From Poritiphilus flavus (GTDB taxonomy: Bacteria > Bacteroidota > Bacteroidia > Flavobacteriales > Flavobacteriaceae): a stretch of DNA of 64,000 bases. The notes beneath the pieces were generated by a model. The model did not search any database, was not told the DNA's origin, and saw nothing but the letters and a program-made list of their open reading frames with translations. The stretch lies in the NCBI RefSeq assembly GCF_009901585.1, contig NZ_WXYO01000001.1:1-64000 (forward strand), read 5' to 3'. Shown in pieces: positions 10,601 through 17,990 of this stretch (position 1 is the first letter of the stretch; every line of letters starts with the position of its first letter). The position numbers and the translations under genes were made by a program.

Positions 10601-10965
10601 AAGCCAGGGAGCTTTTTGCCAAACTAAAAAAGATCTATCGGGAACGCCTGGATTATTATGCAGGCATCCCTCTGGATGAACAATACGACAATATTGAGGA
10701 TATCATAGGGGATATGGAGGCCTATAGAAGGAATATAGACATCCTGATCACCAATGACGACAGGGAGATGGCAGAAAAGGAAACCCTATTGTTCAACCAG
10801 CAAATAGACCTCTTCAGGCATTTCTATCAGGACGACCTACTGGAAGAGGAAGTAGTTCCGGAATCAGCAGACGACCCTGACATGCTGGATACTGTACCGG
10901 TAACGGACAGTACAGCAGTAGACAGTACAGCAATTACGTCGGATACCGACAGTACTGCTAATTAA
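7612..10965 (+). CDS. DUF2723 (TMEM260-like) GT-C glycosyltransferase, large membrane protein
   Basis: An 1,117-residue protein with about a dozen hydrophobic segments in its first 650 residues and a soluble C-terminal half. The N-terminus has the DUF2723 signature GITVEPTGSFWDAGEYITTS (D37 and E40 in the expected acidic loop) and HPPGAPLLQ. The soluble part contains DNDTFPLWYAQE and helical repeats. The tail after about residue 1,080 is Asp/Ser/Thr-rich and low in complexity. The family is widespread in Bacteroidota; its eukaryotic member TMEM260 is a protein O-mannosyltransferase, so a protein or lipid-linked sugar transfer is plausible here but not shown. It stands alone between tRNA-Gln and the convergent thioredoxin gene. 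Confidence 0.85.
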   Translation: MFSKNFGKWDTILGWVVFFIALIVYGITVEPTGSFWDAGEYITTSAKLQVAHPPGAPLLQMIGAFFAMFAMDPDQVAKMVNYVSGVSSAFTVLFMFWTITNLTRKLLSKGEEFTNSKAIAVLGSALVGTLAFTFSDSFWFNAVETEVYAMASLIMALLLWLGLKWTDELDTPRGNRWLVLISFVVGLTFGIQFMGFLAIPTIGLLYYFKKYKTTTVKNFLLANVIVVAILMLVYKFSLTYVLKLFGWSEVFFINSIGLPFNSGTIIMGLLFAAAFYFALRYTRKNNYRTANTLVLCAMFLFLGFSSWLMLPIRANANVVVNENNPADARALLAYYNREQYPGVDSPFYGTYYSNLFAPAGDDKDDKPKYEKDEALGKYIIVNKYKGAMQGPNKDHRGLLPRMWSEQHAENYMTYFGPLDFSLRTSNEELRKAVAQLRAGYENGEIDEGQYIEFMKQFNQYLEVHPPSLWQNIKYMLQFQFGYMYWRYFMWNFVGKTNDVQGKYDKNGEWLSGIGFIDSLRLGSQDNLPSDVLDNKGRNTYFFLPLLLGIIGLVFQISKDPKQFWALFVFFLFTGIAIQFYTNPYIFQPRERDYSLVGSFYIFALWIGLGVYGLFEEFRKWVAPKILAPAVIVVCLLAVPSLMAFQNWDDHDRSGRYTAEASAKAYLDSCQPDAGAMIFTIGDNDTFPLWYAQEIEGHRTDVRIICTSLFATDWYVDQMKRKAYKSEPIPSQLEHELYRYGNRDVIYYQGLPGIAEKRWSIKDFMNWVGSDKPQTKFKYILEKQGADLSEYAESTLDLVYYPTNKIRVPVNKKNVLESGLVKEKDSALIVDYIDIDLPRSAMAKNRIMMLDILANNDWQRPIYFSGGSFDDAEYLWMKDYLQLDGLAYKLVPIKTKNRSAFEMGRIDGDLMYDIVMNWDWGNSGSSDIYHDPQTRTQGLSFRGNLARLTETLINENKIDKAKDIIDLAMTNMPVEHFGFYTFVEPFVDGYYKVGETEKARELFAKLKKIYRERLDYYAGIPLDEQYDNIEDIIGDMEAYRRNIDILITNDDREMAEKETLLFNQQIDLFRHFYQDDLLEEEVVPESADDPDMLDTVPVTDSTAVDSTAITSDTDSTAN

Positions 10966-10978
10966 GTCAGACCTGAAA

Positions 10979-11275
10979 TCAGAGGTATTCGTTCAAAATT
11001 CCGATAAGCGTATTGGCATCCTGCTCGCCGCTCTGGCGCCATACCATTTCACCCTTTTTGTAGATCATAAGAGTGGGTAGTCCCTTTATCCTCAGCGCCT
11101 GGGAAAGTTCCTTGTTTTTGTCTACATCGATCTTTATGACTTTGCCTTTGTCTCCAAGGGCTGCTGCCACATCCCTAAGTACGGGATGCATGGAAGTAGA
11201 CTGTTCATTCCACTCCGCGTAAAAGTCCAGCAGCACAGGAACATTCAAATCTATAAGTTCACCGAATTTCGACAT
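10979..11275 (-). CDS. Thioredoxin-fold protein lacking the CxxC active site
   Basis: A 98-residue protein with a complete thioredoxin fold: VLLDFYAEWN at the active-site strand, IDVDKNKELSQALRIKGLPT with the conserved cis-proline, and the C-terminal MIYKKGEMVWRQSGEQ. Where thioredoxins have WCGPC this one has WNEQST, so it has no cysteine at the active site and cannot do dithiol exchange. It more likely binds a partner protein. A clear promoter lies upstream. It is convergent with the DUF2723 gene, 13 bp apart. Confidence 0.85.
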   Translation of the reverse strand: MSKFGELIDLNVPVLLDFYAEWNEQSTSMHPVLRDVAAALGDKGKVIKIDVDKNKELSQALRIKGLPTLMIYKKGEMVWRQSGEQDANTLIGILNEYL

Positions 11276-11299
11276 ATGTAAATCATTGGGTTATAGCCC

Positions 11300-11328
11300 A
11301 AAAGTAAGAAAAATTGTTAATAAACAAC
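11300..11328 (-). promoter_or_regulatory. Promoter of the thioredoxin-fold gene
   Basis: On the minus strand TTG (11326-11328), an 18-bp spacer and TACTTTTG (11300-11307) fit the Bacteroidota consensus. The expected transcript starts about 18 nt before the ATG at 11275. Confidence 0.7.
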
Positions 11329-11466
11329 TCTTGGCAGGAATTTTGTAAAGTGGGGGTAACGTTAATGTTACGTTAAACCAGCTGCAACGAACAGGGAAGC
11401 CGCTTTTCTTCTAACTTTTCAATTGAATCCGGATCTAAAATCAGGATGGGATTGCTTATTCACAAG

Positions 11467-11862
11467 TTATTTTAGCTTCTTCCAGAATTTCTTCCTCCAA
11501 TATTTTTTCTTCCAATATTTTCTCACATCGTAAACCACGAAATGCCAATGACTTTTTGCCGCGTCTATCCTGTCCGTTCTGGACTCCCTAAACCCTGCCC
11601 ATATATTTACCTCAAAACCACTAGATGACTGATGCCTGATTCCGATCGTTGTCGGCATAAAATCTCCCTCTTCTTCGTGAGTTTCTGCTGTAACAACAAC
11701 AATATAATTCTTGTCCTTTACTAAACCGTCCGGAAATTTAACTCTATATCCCAAGGAGGGGGATATGCCAGGATCTAAATCCATATTAACAACAATTCCG
11801 GGCGATGATTCAAGAATATTGCCGTCGGGATCGATATATCCCATTGCTATTGGAAAATACAT
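11467..11862 (-). CDS. Unrecognised small protein with Lys/Trp/Tyr-rich C-terminus
   Basis: A 131-residue frame that I do not recognise. It has no signal peptide or membrane segment. The middle has alternating hydrophobic beta-like sequence (YIVVVTAETHEEEG, GFEVNIWAGF) and the end is very basic and aromatic (KYWKKKYWRKKFWKKLK). The frame remains open upstream of the ATG to a stop at 11932-11934, and those 23 codons also read like protein (LFVNSGPFGRLLDFDL) but hold no ordinary start codon. The gene may therefore be a 5'-truncated remnant or use a non-standard start. It is isolated, with no operon partner. Confidence 0.45.
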   Translation of the reverse strand: MYFPIAMGYIDPDGNILESSPGIVVNMDLDPGISPSLGYRVKFPDGLVKDKNYIVVVTAETHEEEGDFMPTTIGIRHQSSSGFEVNIWAGFRESRTDRIDAAKSHWHFVVYDVRKYWKKKYWRKKFWKKLK

Positions 11863-12048
11863 AACTGATGAATTAAGGTCAAAATCTAAAAGACGACCAA
11901 ATGGACCAGAATTTACAAATAGTTTCTCTAACTAGTGTAATACTAATCGAATAATTTTTGTATGAAAATTATTTAACAGTCTGCAGAAAAAGTTTCAAGG
12001 CGAACGCCGATTTAGGATATGATCAATCCCCAAACTCAATAGGCCCTA

Positions 12049-13281
12049 TTAAACAGCGTTATGCTTCTTCTTAAGGGTAATTACTGAAATCTCAGGCCAT
12101 ATACCTACTCTTCCCGGGTAGCCGATAAAACCAAAGCCTCTGTTAACATTAATGAACTGACCCAGTTCCTCGTAGATGCCTGCCCAGTACTTATAACGCC
12201 ACTTTACCGGGCTCCATTTGATCAGTCCGGGGATCTCAATGCCGAACTGCATTCCATGGGTATGCCCGCTTAAGGTTAGATGGTAATGATAAGCGTCCTG
12301 AATAACCTGTTCCTCCCAATGTGAGGGATCGTGACTAAGGAGTATCTTAAAATCATCAGCGGAAATCGCGGCGCTGGCTTTCTTGAGGTCTCCGGCTTTT
12401 TTAAATCCTCCTTTACCCCAGTTTTCAACACCTATGAGGGCCAACCGGTCTTCGCCTTTACGGATATATCTACTCTCGTTCAGCAACAAATCAAAACCCA
12501 TTTCCCGCTGCATGACCTTTAGGTCTTCCAGGTTACTGGCCTTGGCCTCGGAACTGTCCCAAGCAATGTAATCGCCGTAATCATGGTTCCCCAGAATAGA
12601 GTACTTCCCGTCTTTTGCATGTAGTTTTGAAAAAAGTTCTACCCATGGCCGCATCTCTTCGGCCTTATTGTTAACCATATCACCGGTAAAGAAGAGTATA
12701 TCACTCTGTTGTTCATTGATAAGGTCAATGGCATAGCTGATCTTTTTCCTGTCATCAAAACTACCGCTGTGAATGTCCGATATCTGGGTGATCTGATAGC
12801 CATCAAAAGTATCAGGCAGGTCGTCAAACTCCAGGTTGTACTTTAATACCTTAAAATTGTATTTCCCTTTGTACATACCATAGAGCAAAGCGCTAAATGG
12901 CAAGGCTGCAATACCAAGGGCCACCATGCTGAGGAACCTCCGTCTTGTGGGTATACTGAATTCCCTGGAAGTACCAAAAAACTTCTGATAGCCGGCGGCA
13001 AAGAGTCGGAATATATCTTCCGAGAACAGGAAAATAATGGTAATGATCTTAAAGGTAATGATGGCCAGTAAGAGTCCGAAAGCATAACTTTTAGGCCTGC
13101 TGAGCACCCTACCTGCCTCAGACCCCCAGGTAAACTGGTAGATGAAATTCCCCAGCACGATCAGGGAGATCAGGGTTGTGGCATAGTACACCCAGGGATA
13201 ACGTGTTGCCGTTTTCAGGGCCTGAAGGGTGTAGAACCCCATGATGATATAAATAATGATGAATATGATCCAACGTAGCAT
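12049..13281 (-). CDS. Membrane-anchored metallophosphoesterase
   Basis: A 410-residue protein with four N-terminal hydrophobic segments (about residues 2-20, 32-50, 66-88 and 117-136) followed by a calcineurin-like phosphoesterase domain. The metal ligand motifs are all present: DIHSG (D169), GDMVNN (200-205), GNHDYG (231-236), a later SHDP and GHTHG. This matches the YaeI/YkuE group, whose best studied members cleave phosphodiester or pyrophosphate bonds of membrane lipids such as UDP-diacylglucosamine. The substrate here is unknown. A TAnnTTTG box lies 14 bp upstream of the start. Confidence 0.88.
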   Translation of the reverse strand: MLRWIIFIIIYIIMGFYTLQALKTATRYPWVYYATTLISLIVLGNFIYQFTWGSEAGRVLSRPKSYAFGLLLAIITFKIITIIFLFSEDIFRLFAAGYQKFFGTSREFSIPTRRRFLSMVALGIAALPFSALLYGMYKGKYNFKVLKYNLEFDDLPDTFDGYQITQISDIHSGSFDDRKKISYAIDLINEQQSDILFFTGDMVNNKAEEMRPWVELFSKLHAKDGKYSILGNHDYGDYIAWDSSEAKASNLEDLKVMQREMGFDLLLNESRYIRKGEDRLALIGVENWGKGGFKKAGDLKKASAAISADDFKILLSHDPSHWEEQVIQDAYHYHLTLSGHTHGMQFGIEIPGLIKWSPVKWRYKYWAGIYEELGQFINVNRGFGFIGYPGRVGIWPEISVITLKKKHNAV

Positions 13282-13294
13282 AGTCGCTTTTTTA

Positions 13295-13302
13295 CAAATA
13301 TA
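13295..13302 (-). promoter_or_regulatory. -7 box upstream of the metallophosphoesterase
   Basis: TATATTTG on the minus strand matches TAnnTTTG. No good TTG is seen at the -33 position, so support is partial. Confidence 0.4.
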
Positions 13303-13310
13303 TTTCTAAT

Positions 13311-13333
13311 AAAGCCCGGAATGTCCTGGCTTT
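13311..13333 (-). terminator. Possible terminator after cutC
   Basis: Minus-strand inverted repeat AAAGCCAGG / CCGGGCTTT with one mismatch and a 5-base loop. The T-tail is poor (ATTAG follows), and it lies directly before the next gene's promoter. Confidence 0.4.
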
Positions 13334-13337
13334 GTTT

Positions 13338-14060
13338 TTATTTAACGATTTCAAGCACTTTTTGTATCACCTGAGGATCACTTATCCCGATTTGCCCTTC
13401 CTGCAAAAAGGAAGGGGAGTTCATGGGAATGGCCGGCATATCAGCCAGGGTTTGCCGGAACCTAACAGCAGACAGATGCAGGTTCTGAAATCCTTTTTCT
13501 TTGAACTGATAAGCATTTTCCGGCCGAATCCCACCTGCCGGAATAAGAGCGCACCTGGTAAGCTGTTTTTGCAATTGGGTTAAAAGGGGAAGCCCTGCAA
13601 CCGCGGAGGTTTGCTGCCCTGATGTAAGGATATGATCAGCCCCCATCTGCTCCAACAGCATTGCAGTGTTTAGGGCGTCCTTAGCCCAGTCAAAGGCCCT
13701 ATGAAATGTAAACCGCAATTCTCCAGTGCATTCCAGGAGTTCCTTTGTTCTTTCTTCATCAAGAGTACCATCAGCATGAAGCACCCCGCAAACTATCCCG
13801 TCAACACCTAAGTCACCACAAACTGCTATATCCTGTTTCATGATCCCGAACTCATCAGCGGAATAGGTGAAATCTCCGGATCTGGGTCTGATGAGAACGT
13901 GAATAGGAATATTCAGGCGTTTTCTGGCCTCTTTTATCAATCCGTAGGAAGGTGTAAGCCCTCCAACTCCGAGTTCGGTACAAAGCTCGATCCGGTCTGC
14001 CCCGGCTGTCTCAGCATTTATGGCGGACTCCAGGGAATTCGCACATACTTCTACCGTCAT
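13338..14060 (-). CDS. cutC: Copper homeostasis protein CutC family
   Basis: The protein of about 240 residues begins VEVCANSLESAINAETAGAD and continues RIELCTELGVGGLTPSYG, the strong N-terminal signature of CutC, with a TIM-barrel pattern to the end (HVLIRPRSGDF, FTFHRAFDWA, ILTSGQQTSA, IPAGGIRPEN). CutC proteins bind Cu(I) or affect copper tolerance in some bacteria; the exact activity is unsettled. An upstream ATG at 14093 would add 11 residues, but the start at 14060 fits the family better and leaves 42 bp for promoters before the divergent gene at 14103. Confidence 0.9.
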   Translation of the reverse strand: MTVEVCANSLESAINAETAGADRIELCTELGVGGLTPSYGLIKEARKRLNIPIHVLIRPRSGDFTYSADEFGIMKQDIAVCGDLGVDGIVCGVLHADGTLDEERTKELLECTGELRFTFHRAFDWAKDALNTAMLLEQMGADHILTSGQQTSAVAGLPLLTQLQKQLTRCALIPAGGIRPENAYQFKEKGFQNLHLSAVRFRQTLADMPAIPMNSPSFLQEGQIGISDPQVIQKVLEIVK

Positions 14061-14102
14061 AATGCTTATATTTAGCTTCCTAAAATTAAACATCCGCGAT
14101 CA

Positions 14103-15098
14103 ATGAAACGAAGAAAATTTCTCAAAAATTCCAGTGCCGCCACGGCAGGTCTGTTCTCTGCTTCCATAGCATCAGCCGCAGAGCGATTAAACCCCGATGC
14201 GGAAGATCAAAGATCTTTGTCCATCAAAAAATATCCACGAGTTATAGCGACCTGGGACGTGCCTAACGCTACGGCCAAGGCCTGGGAAATCCTGGAAAAG
14301 GGCGGAAATTCTTTGGATGCGGTTGAACAGGGGGTTAGGATGGAAGAAGCGGATGTAAACAACCAATCCGTCGGAAAAGGCGGTAGGCCGGATCGTGACG
14401 GGAATGTGACACTGGATGCCTGTATCATGGACAAGGACAGCAATTGCGGAGCGGTGGTCTATCTGCAAAACATCACTCATGCCGTGTCCGTAGCAAGAAA
14501 GGTCATGGAAGAAACCCCGCATGTGATGCTGGCCGGGAAAGGGGCCGAGCAGTTCGCTTATGAAAACGGATTTAAAAAGGAAGATCTGCTTACTGAAGCA
14601 TCCAAAAAAGAGTGGCTGGAATGGAAAAAGACCTCTAAATATCAACCGATAATCAATATTGAAAATCACGATACCATAGGCATGCTGGCACTGGATAAGA
14701 ATGGAGATATTGCCGGAGCCTGTACTACCAGTGGTATGGCTTATAAGATTGGAGGGCGTGTAGGCGATTCGCCCATTATAGGAGCCGGACTTTTTGTGGA
14801 TAATGAAGTGGGCGGGGCCACCGCCACAGGAGTAGGCGAAGAAGTGGTCCGTACTGTTGGCAGCTTTTTGATCGTTGAACTGATGCGGCAGGGTAAATCG
14901 CCCCAGGAGGCCTGCGAAGAAGGTGTTAAGCGAATTCTTGCCAGGAACAGCGACAGGCCGGATTTCCAAATCGGTTTTATCGCCATGAACAAAGCCGGGG
15001 AGACTGGAGGTTATTGCATCCATCCTGGGTTCAGTTACAGGGAGTTCTCCGAAGAAGGGCATACCAACACAGCGTCGGAGAGCCATATTAAGGGTTAA
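14103..15098 (+). CDS. N4-(beta-N-acetylglucosaminyl)-L-asparaginase (glycosylasparaginase)
   Basis: A 331-residue Ntn-hydrolase. The N-terminus is a Tat-type signal peptide (KRRKFLKNSSAATAG, A-rich cut near residue 25). The self-cleavage site is HD-TIGM, making T191 the N-terminal nucleophile of the beta chain, and the glycine-rich GATATGVGEE segment follows as in aspartylglucosaminidases. These enzymes hydrolyse the bond between GlcNAc and asparagine during breakdown of N-glycoproteins; a homologue is well studied in Elizabethkingia. The Tat signal places it in the periplasm. It may serve foraging on host or algal N-glycans, or turnover of the cell's own glycoproteins. It is divergent from cutC. 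Confidence 0.9.
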   Translation: MKRRKFLKNSSAATAGLFSASIASAAERLNPDAEDQRSLSIKKYPRVIATWDVPNATAKAWEILEKGGNSLDAVEQGVRMEEADVNNQSVGKGGRPDRDGNVTLDACIMDKDSNCGAVVYLQNITHAVSVARKVMEETPHVMLAGKGAEQFAYENGFKKEDLLTEASKKEWLEWKKTSKYQPIINIENHDTIGMLALDKNGDIAGACTTSGMAYKIGGRVGDSPIIGAGLFVDNEVGGATATGVGEEVVRTVGSFLIVELMRQGKSPQEACEEGVKRILARNSDRPDFQIGFIAMNKAGETGGYCIHPGFSYREFSEEGHTNTASESHIKG

Positions 15099-15125
15099 AC
15101 TTTTCATTAAAGCGAAGAATCTTCT

Positions 15126-15133
15126 TAGCTTTG
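15126..15133 (+). promoter_or_regulatory. -7 box upstream of polA
   Basis: TAGCTTTG matches TAnnTTTG and ends 22 bp before the ATG at 15156. It overlaps a small imperfect hairpin (AAAGC...GCTTT) that may end the upstream asparaginase transcript. Confidence 0.5.
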
Positions 15134-15155
15134 AGATTCTACTATTATCACAGCC

Positions 15156-17990
15156 ATGGCAGACCAAAAAAGACTCTTTCTCTTAGACGCATACGCATTG
15201 ATTTTCCGGGGATATTACGCCCTGATCAAAAACCCCAGGATCAATTCCAAAGGTATGGACACCTCAGCCATCATGGGATTTATGAACTCTCTTTTTGATG
15301 TTATTAAAAGGGAGCAGCCAGACCATCTGGCCGTGTGCTTTGACAAGGGAGGTAGTGTAGAGCGAACCGAGTTATTTGCCGAGTATAAAGCGAACAGGGA
15401 TGAGACCCCGGACGCTATTCGTATCGCTGTCCCCTATATTCAGGAGATACTTAAGGCCATGCACATTCCGGTAGTGGAACTGGAAGGCTGGGAAGCTGAT
15501 GATATTATTGGCACCCTTGCCAAACAGGCGGAAAAGCAGGATTACAAGGTATTTATGGTAACCCCGGACAAGGATTTCGGGCAACTGGTGTCCGATAATA
15601 TTTTTATGTACCGGCCAGCCAGACTGGGCAATGGCATAGAGATCTGGGGAATTGAAGAGGTACAAAAAAGATTCGGGGTTGAACGTCCCGAGCAGGTGAT
15701 CGATTATCTGGGTATGATGGGGGACGCCAGTGATAATATTCCCGGATTACCCGGCGTGGGAGATAAAACTGCCAAGAAATTTATACAGGAATTCGGTTCC
15801 CTTGAGGGCCTGTTAGACAATACCGACAAGCTAAAGGGCAAGATGAAGGAAAAGGTAGAGGAAAATGCCGAACTCGGCCGCCTGTCGAAAAAACTGGCTA
15901 CCATTTGTGTGGATTGTGATGTGAGTTTTGATGAAAAGGATTACGAATTGTCTATGCCTGATGGCGATAAGGTTCAGGAAATCTTTGAGGAGCTCGAATT
16001 CCGAAGGTTGCGGGAGCAGTTCATAAAGATCTTCTCCGGGGAAACCCCGGAAGCTCCTAAAAATGAAACCACACAGGAAAAAGCACCAAAGGCTTCTAAG
16101 CCCGCGGGAAGTGGGCAGTTCTCCCTATTTGGGAATGATGGTGAGGCGGCTGCTACGATCAAAGAGGTTTCCAGCCGGAATACAGCGGCTGAGACCACTC
16201 ATATGTATCAAAGCGTATCCCCGGGCCTGGGAATGCGACTATTCCTGGAGAAACTGATGCAACAACAATCAGTTTGTTTCGATACCGAAACCACTTCTAT
16301 AAATCCACTACAGGCAGAATTAGTGGGTATTGCGTTTTCATGGGAGGCAGGTAAAGGGTTTTATGTTCCATTTCCGGAGGACCGGGATGAAGCACAACGG
16401 CTTATAGAAGAACTGCGGCCGTTTTTTGAAGCGGAAAACATTGAAAAGATCGGCCAAAACCTCAAATACGACATTAAGGTATTGCACAAATACGATATTG
16501 TAGTCAAAGGGAAACTATTTGACACCATGCTGGCGCATTATCTTATCAATCCGGATATGCGTCACAATATGGATGTGCTCTCAGAGACCTACCTGAACTA
16601 TACGCCCATCTCCATTACCGAACTCATAGGTAAAAAGGGCAAAAACCAACTGAGCATGCGGGAAGTGCCGCTGGAAAGGCAAACCGAGTATGCTGTTGAA
16701 GATGCGGACATCACTTTGCAGTTAGCGCAGCACTTTGCACCCGAACTGGCCGAGGCCAAGACAGAAGATCTGTTTCACGATATAGAAGTTCCATTGCTCA
16801 GGGTTTTGGCAGACATGGAACTGGAGGGTATAAGCCTGGATAAGTCCTTCTTAAAATCACTTTCAGAGGAACTGGACAACGATATTAAAAGCCTGGAAAA
16901 GCAGATCTACGAGGCAGCCGGAGAAACCTTCAACATAGCCTCCCCAAAACAGCTGGGGGAGATACTATTTGACAAACTCAAACTGGTAGATAAACCCAAA
17001 AAGACCAGAACAGGCCAGTATTCCACGGCAGAGGACGTCTTGTCCTATCTGGCGAAGGATCATAAGATTATCCAGGATGTGTTGGATTTCAGGGGACTCA
17101 CAAAGCTCAAAAGCACCTATGTGGACGCGCTGCCAGAGCAGGTAGACCAAACTACGGAACGCGTGCATACAGACTATATGCAAACCGTAGCCGCTACCGG
17201 AAGGTTGAGCAGCAACAACCCTAATTTGCAGAATATCCCCATCCGTACTGAAAGGGGAAGACAGGTAAGGAAAGCCTTTGTACCCAGAGACGAAAATTAC
17301 GTGCTTCTGGCGGCGGATTATTCACAAATAGAATTGAGGATCATCGCGGCCCTGAGCCAGGAGTCTACTATGATAGACGCCTTCAAAAATGGGGAAGACA
17401 TTCACGCTTCCACGGCTTCTAAGGTCTTCAATGTCCCGATCGGTGAGGTGACCAGGGAGCAACGCGGTAACGCGAAAACGGTAAACTTCGGGATCATCTA
17501 CGGGGTGTCTGCCTTCGGCTTAAGTAACCAAACGGATCTCTCCCGAACAGAGGCCAAAGAACTCATAGAGACCTATTACAAAACTTATCCCAAATTGCGG
17601 AACTACATCAGCGAGCAAATAGACTTTGCCCGGGATAACGGCTATGTACAGACCATTCTTGGACGAAGACGTTACTTAAAAGACATCAATGCCGGGAACC
17701 AGGTGGTTCGCGGGGCTGCGGAAAGGAACGCGGTGAACGCGCCTATACAGGGAAGCGCAGCGGATATCATCAAGATAGCGATGATCAACATCCATAAAAG
17801 GCTGGAAGAAGGCAACTACAAAACCAAAATGCTGCTACAGGTACACGATGAATTGGTGTTTGACGTGTACAAGCCCGAATTGGAAGCCATCAAAGAGCTC
17901 GTTAAGACTGAAATGGAAAACGCTTACGAACTCTCAGTACCCCTGGATGTAGACCTGGGCCTGGGAACTAATTGGCTGGAAGCACATTAA
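15156..17990 (+). CDS. polA: DNA polymerase I
   Basis: A 944-residue enzyme with all three domains. The N-terminal 5'-3' nuclease begins LLDAYALIFRGYYA and includes GWEADDIIGTLA and the H3TH region GLPGVGDKTAKKF. The 3'-5' exonuclease has intact Exo motifs (CFDTETTSIN, IGQNLKYDIKVL, YAVEDADITLQ), so proofreading should be active. The polymerase domain has motif A LLAADYSQIELRI, motif B RGNAKTVNFGIIYG and motif C QVHDELVFD. Roles are Okazaki fragment maturation and repair synthesis. The region around residues 300-345 is a variable linker. Its stop overlaps the convergent KAP gene by 4 bp. Confidence 0.98.
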   Translation: MADQKRLFLLDAYALIFRGYYALIKNPRINSKGMDTSAIMGFMNSLFDVIKREQPDHLAVCFDKGGSVERTELFAEYKANRDETPDAIRIAVPYIQEILKAMHIPVVELEGWEADDIIGTLAKQAEKQDYKVFMVTPDKDFGQLVSDNIFMYRPARLGNGIEIWGIEEVQKRFGVERPEQVIDYLGMMGDASDNIPGLPGVGDKTAKKFIQEFGSLEGLLDNTDKLKGKMKEKVEENAELGRLSKKLATICVDCDVSFDEKDYELSMPDGDKVQEIFEELEFRRLREQFIKIFSGETPEAPKNETTQEKAPKASKPAGSGQFSLFGNDGEAAATIKEVSSRNTAAETTHMYQSVSPGLGMRLFLEKLMQQQSVCFDTETTSINPLQAELVGIAFSWEAGKGFYVPFPEDRDEAQRLIEELRPFFEAENIEKIGQNLKYDIKVLHKYDIVVKGKLFDTMLAHYLINPDMRHNMDVLSETYLNYTPISITELIGKKGKNQLSMREVPLERQTEYAVEDADITLQLAQHFAPELAEAKTEDLFHDIEVPLLRVLADMELEGISLDKSFLKSLSEELDNDIKSLEKQIYEAAGETFNIASPKQLGEILFDKLKLVDKPKKTRTGQYSTAEDVLSYLAKDHKIIQDVLDFRGLTKLKSTYVDALPEQVDQTTERVHTDYMQTVAATGRLSSNNPNLQNIPIRTERGRQVRKAFVPRDENYVLLAADYSQIELRIIAALSQESTMIDAFKNGEDIHASTASKVFNVPIGEVTREQRGNAKTVNFGIIYGVSAFGLSNQTDLSRTEAKELIETYYKTYPKLRNYISEQIDFARDNGYVQTILGRRRYLKDINAGNQVVRGAAERNAVNAPIQGSAADIIKIAMINIHKRLEEGNYKTKMLLQVHDELVFDVYKPELEAIKELVKTEMENAYELSVPLDVDLGLGTNWLEAH

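Noticed and set aside
14187-15167. 326-codon minus-strand frame
   Set aside because: It lies wholly antisense to the well-supported glycosylasparaginase and reads as non-protein-like sequence.
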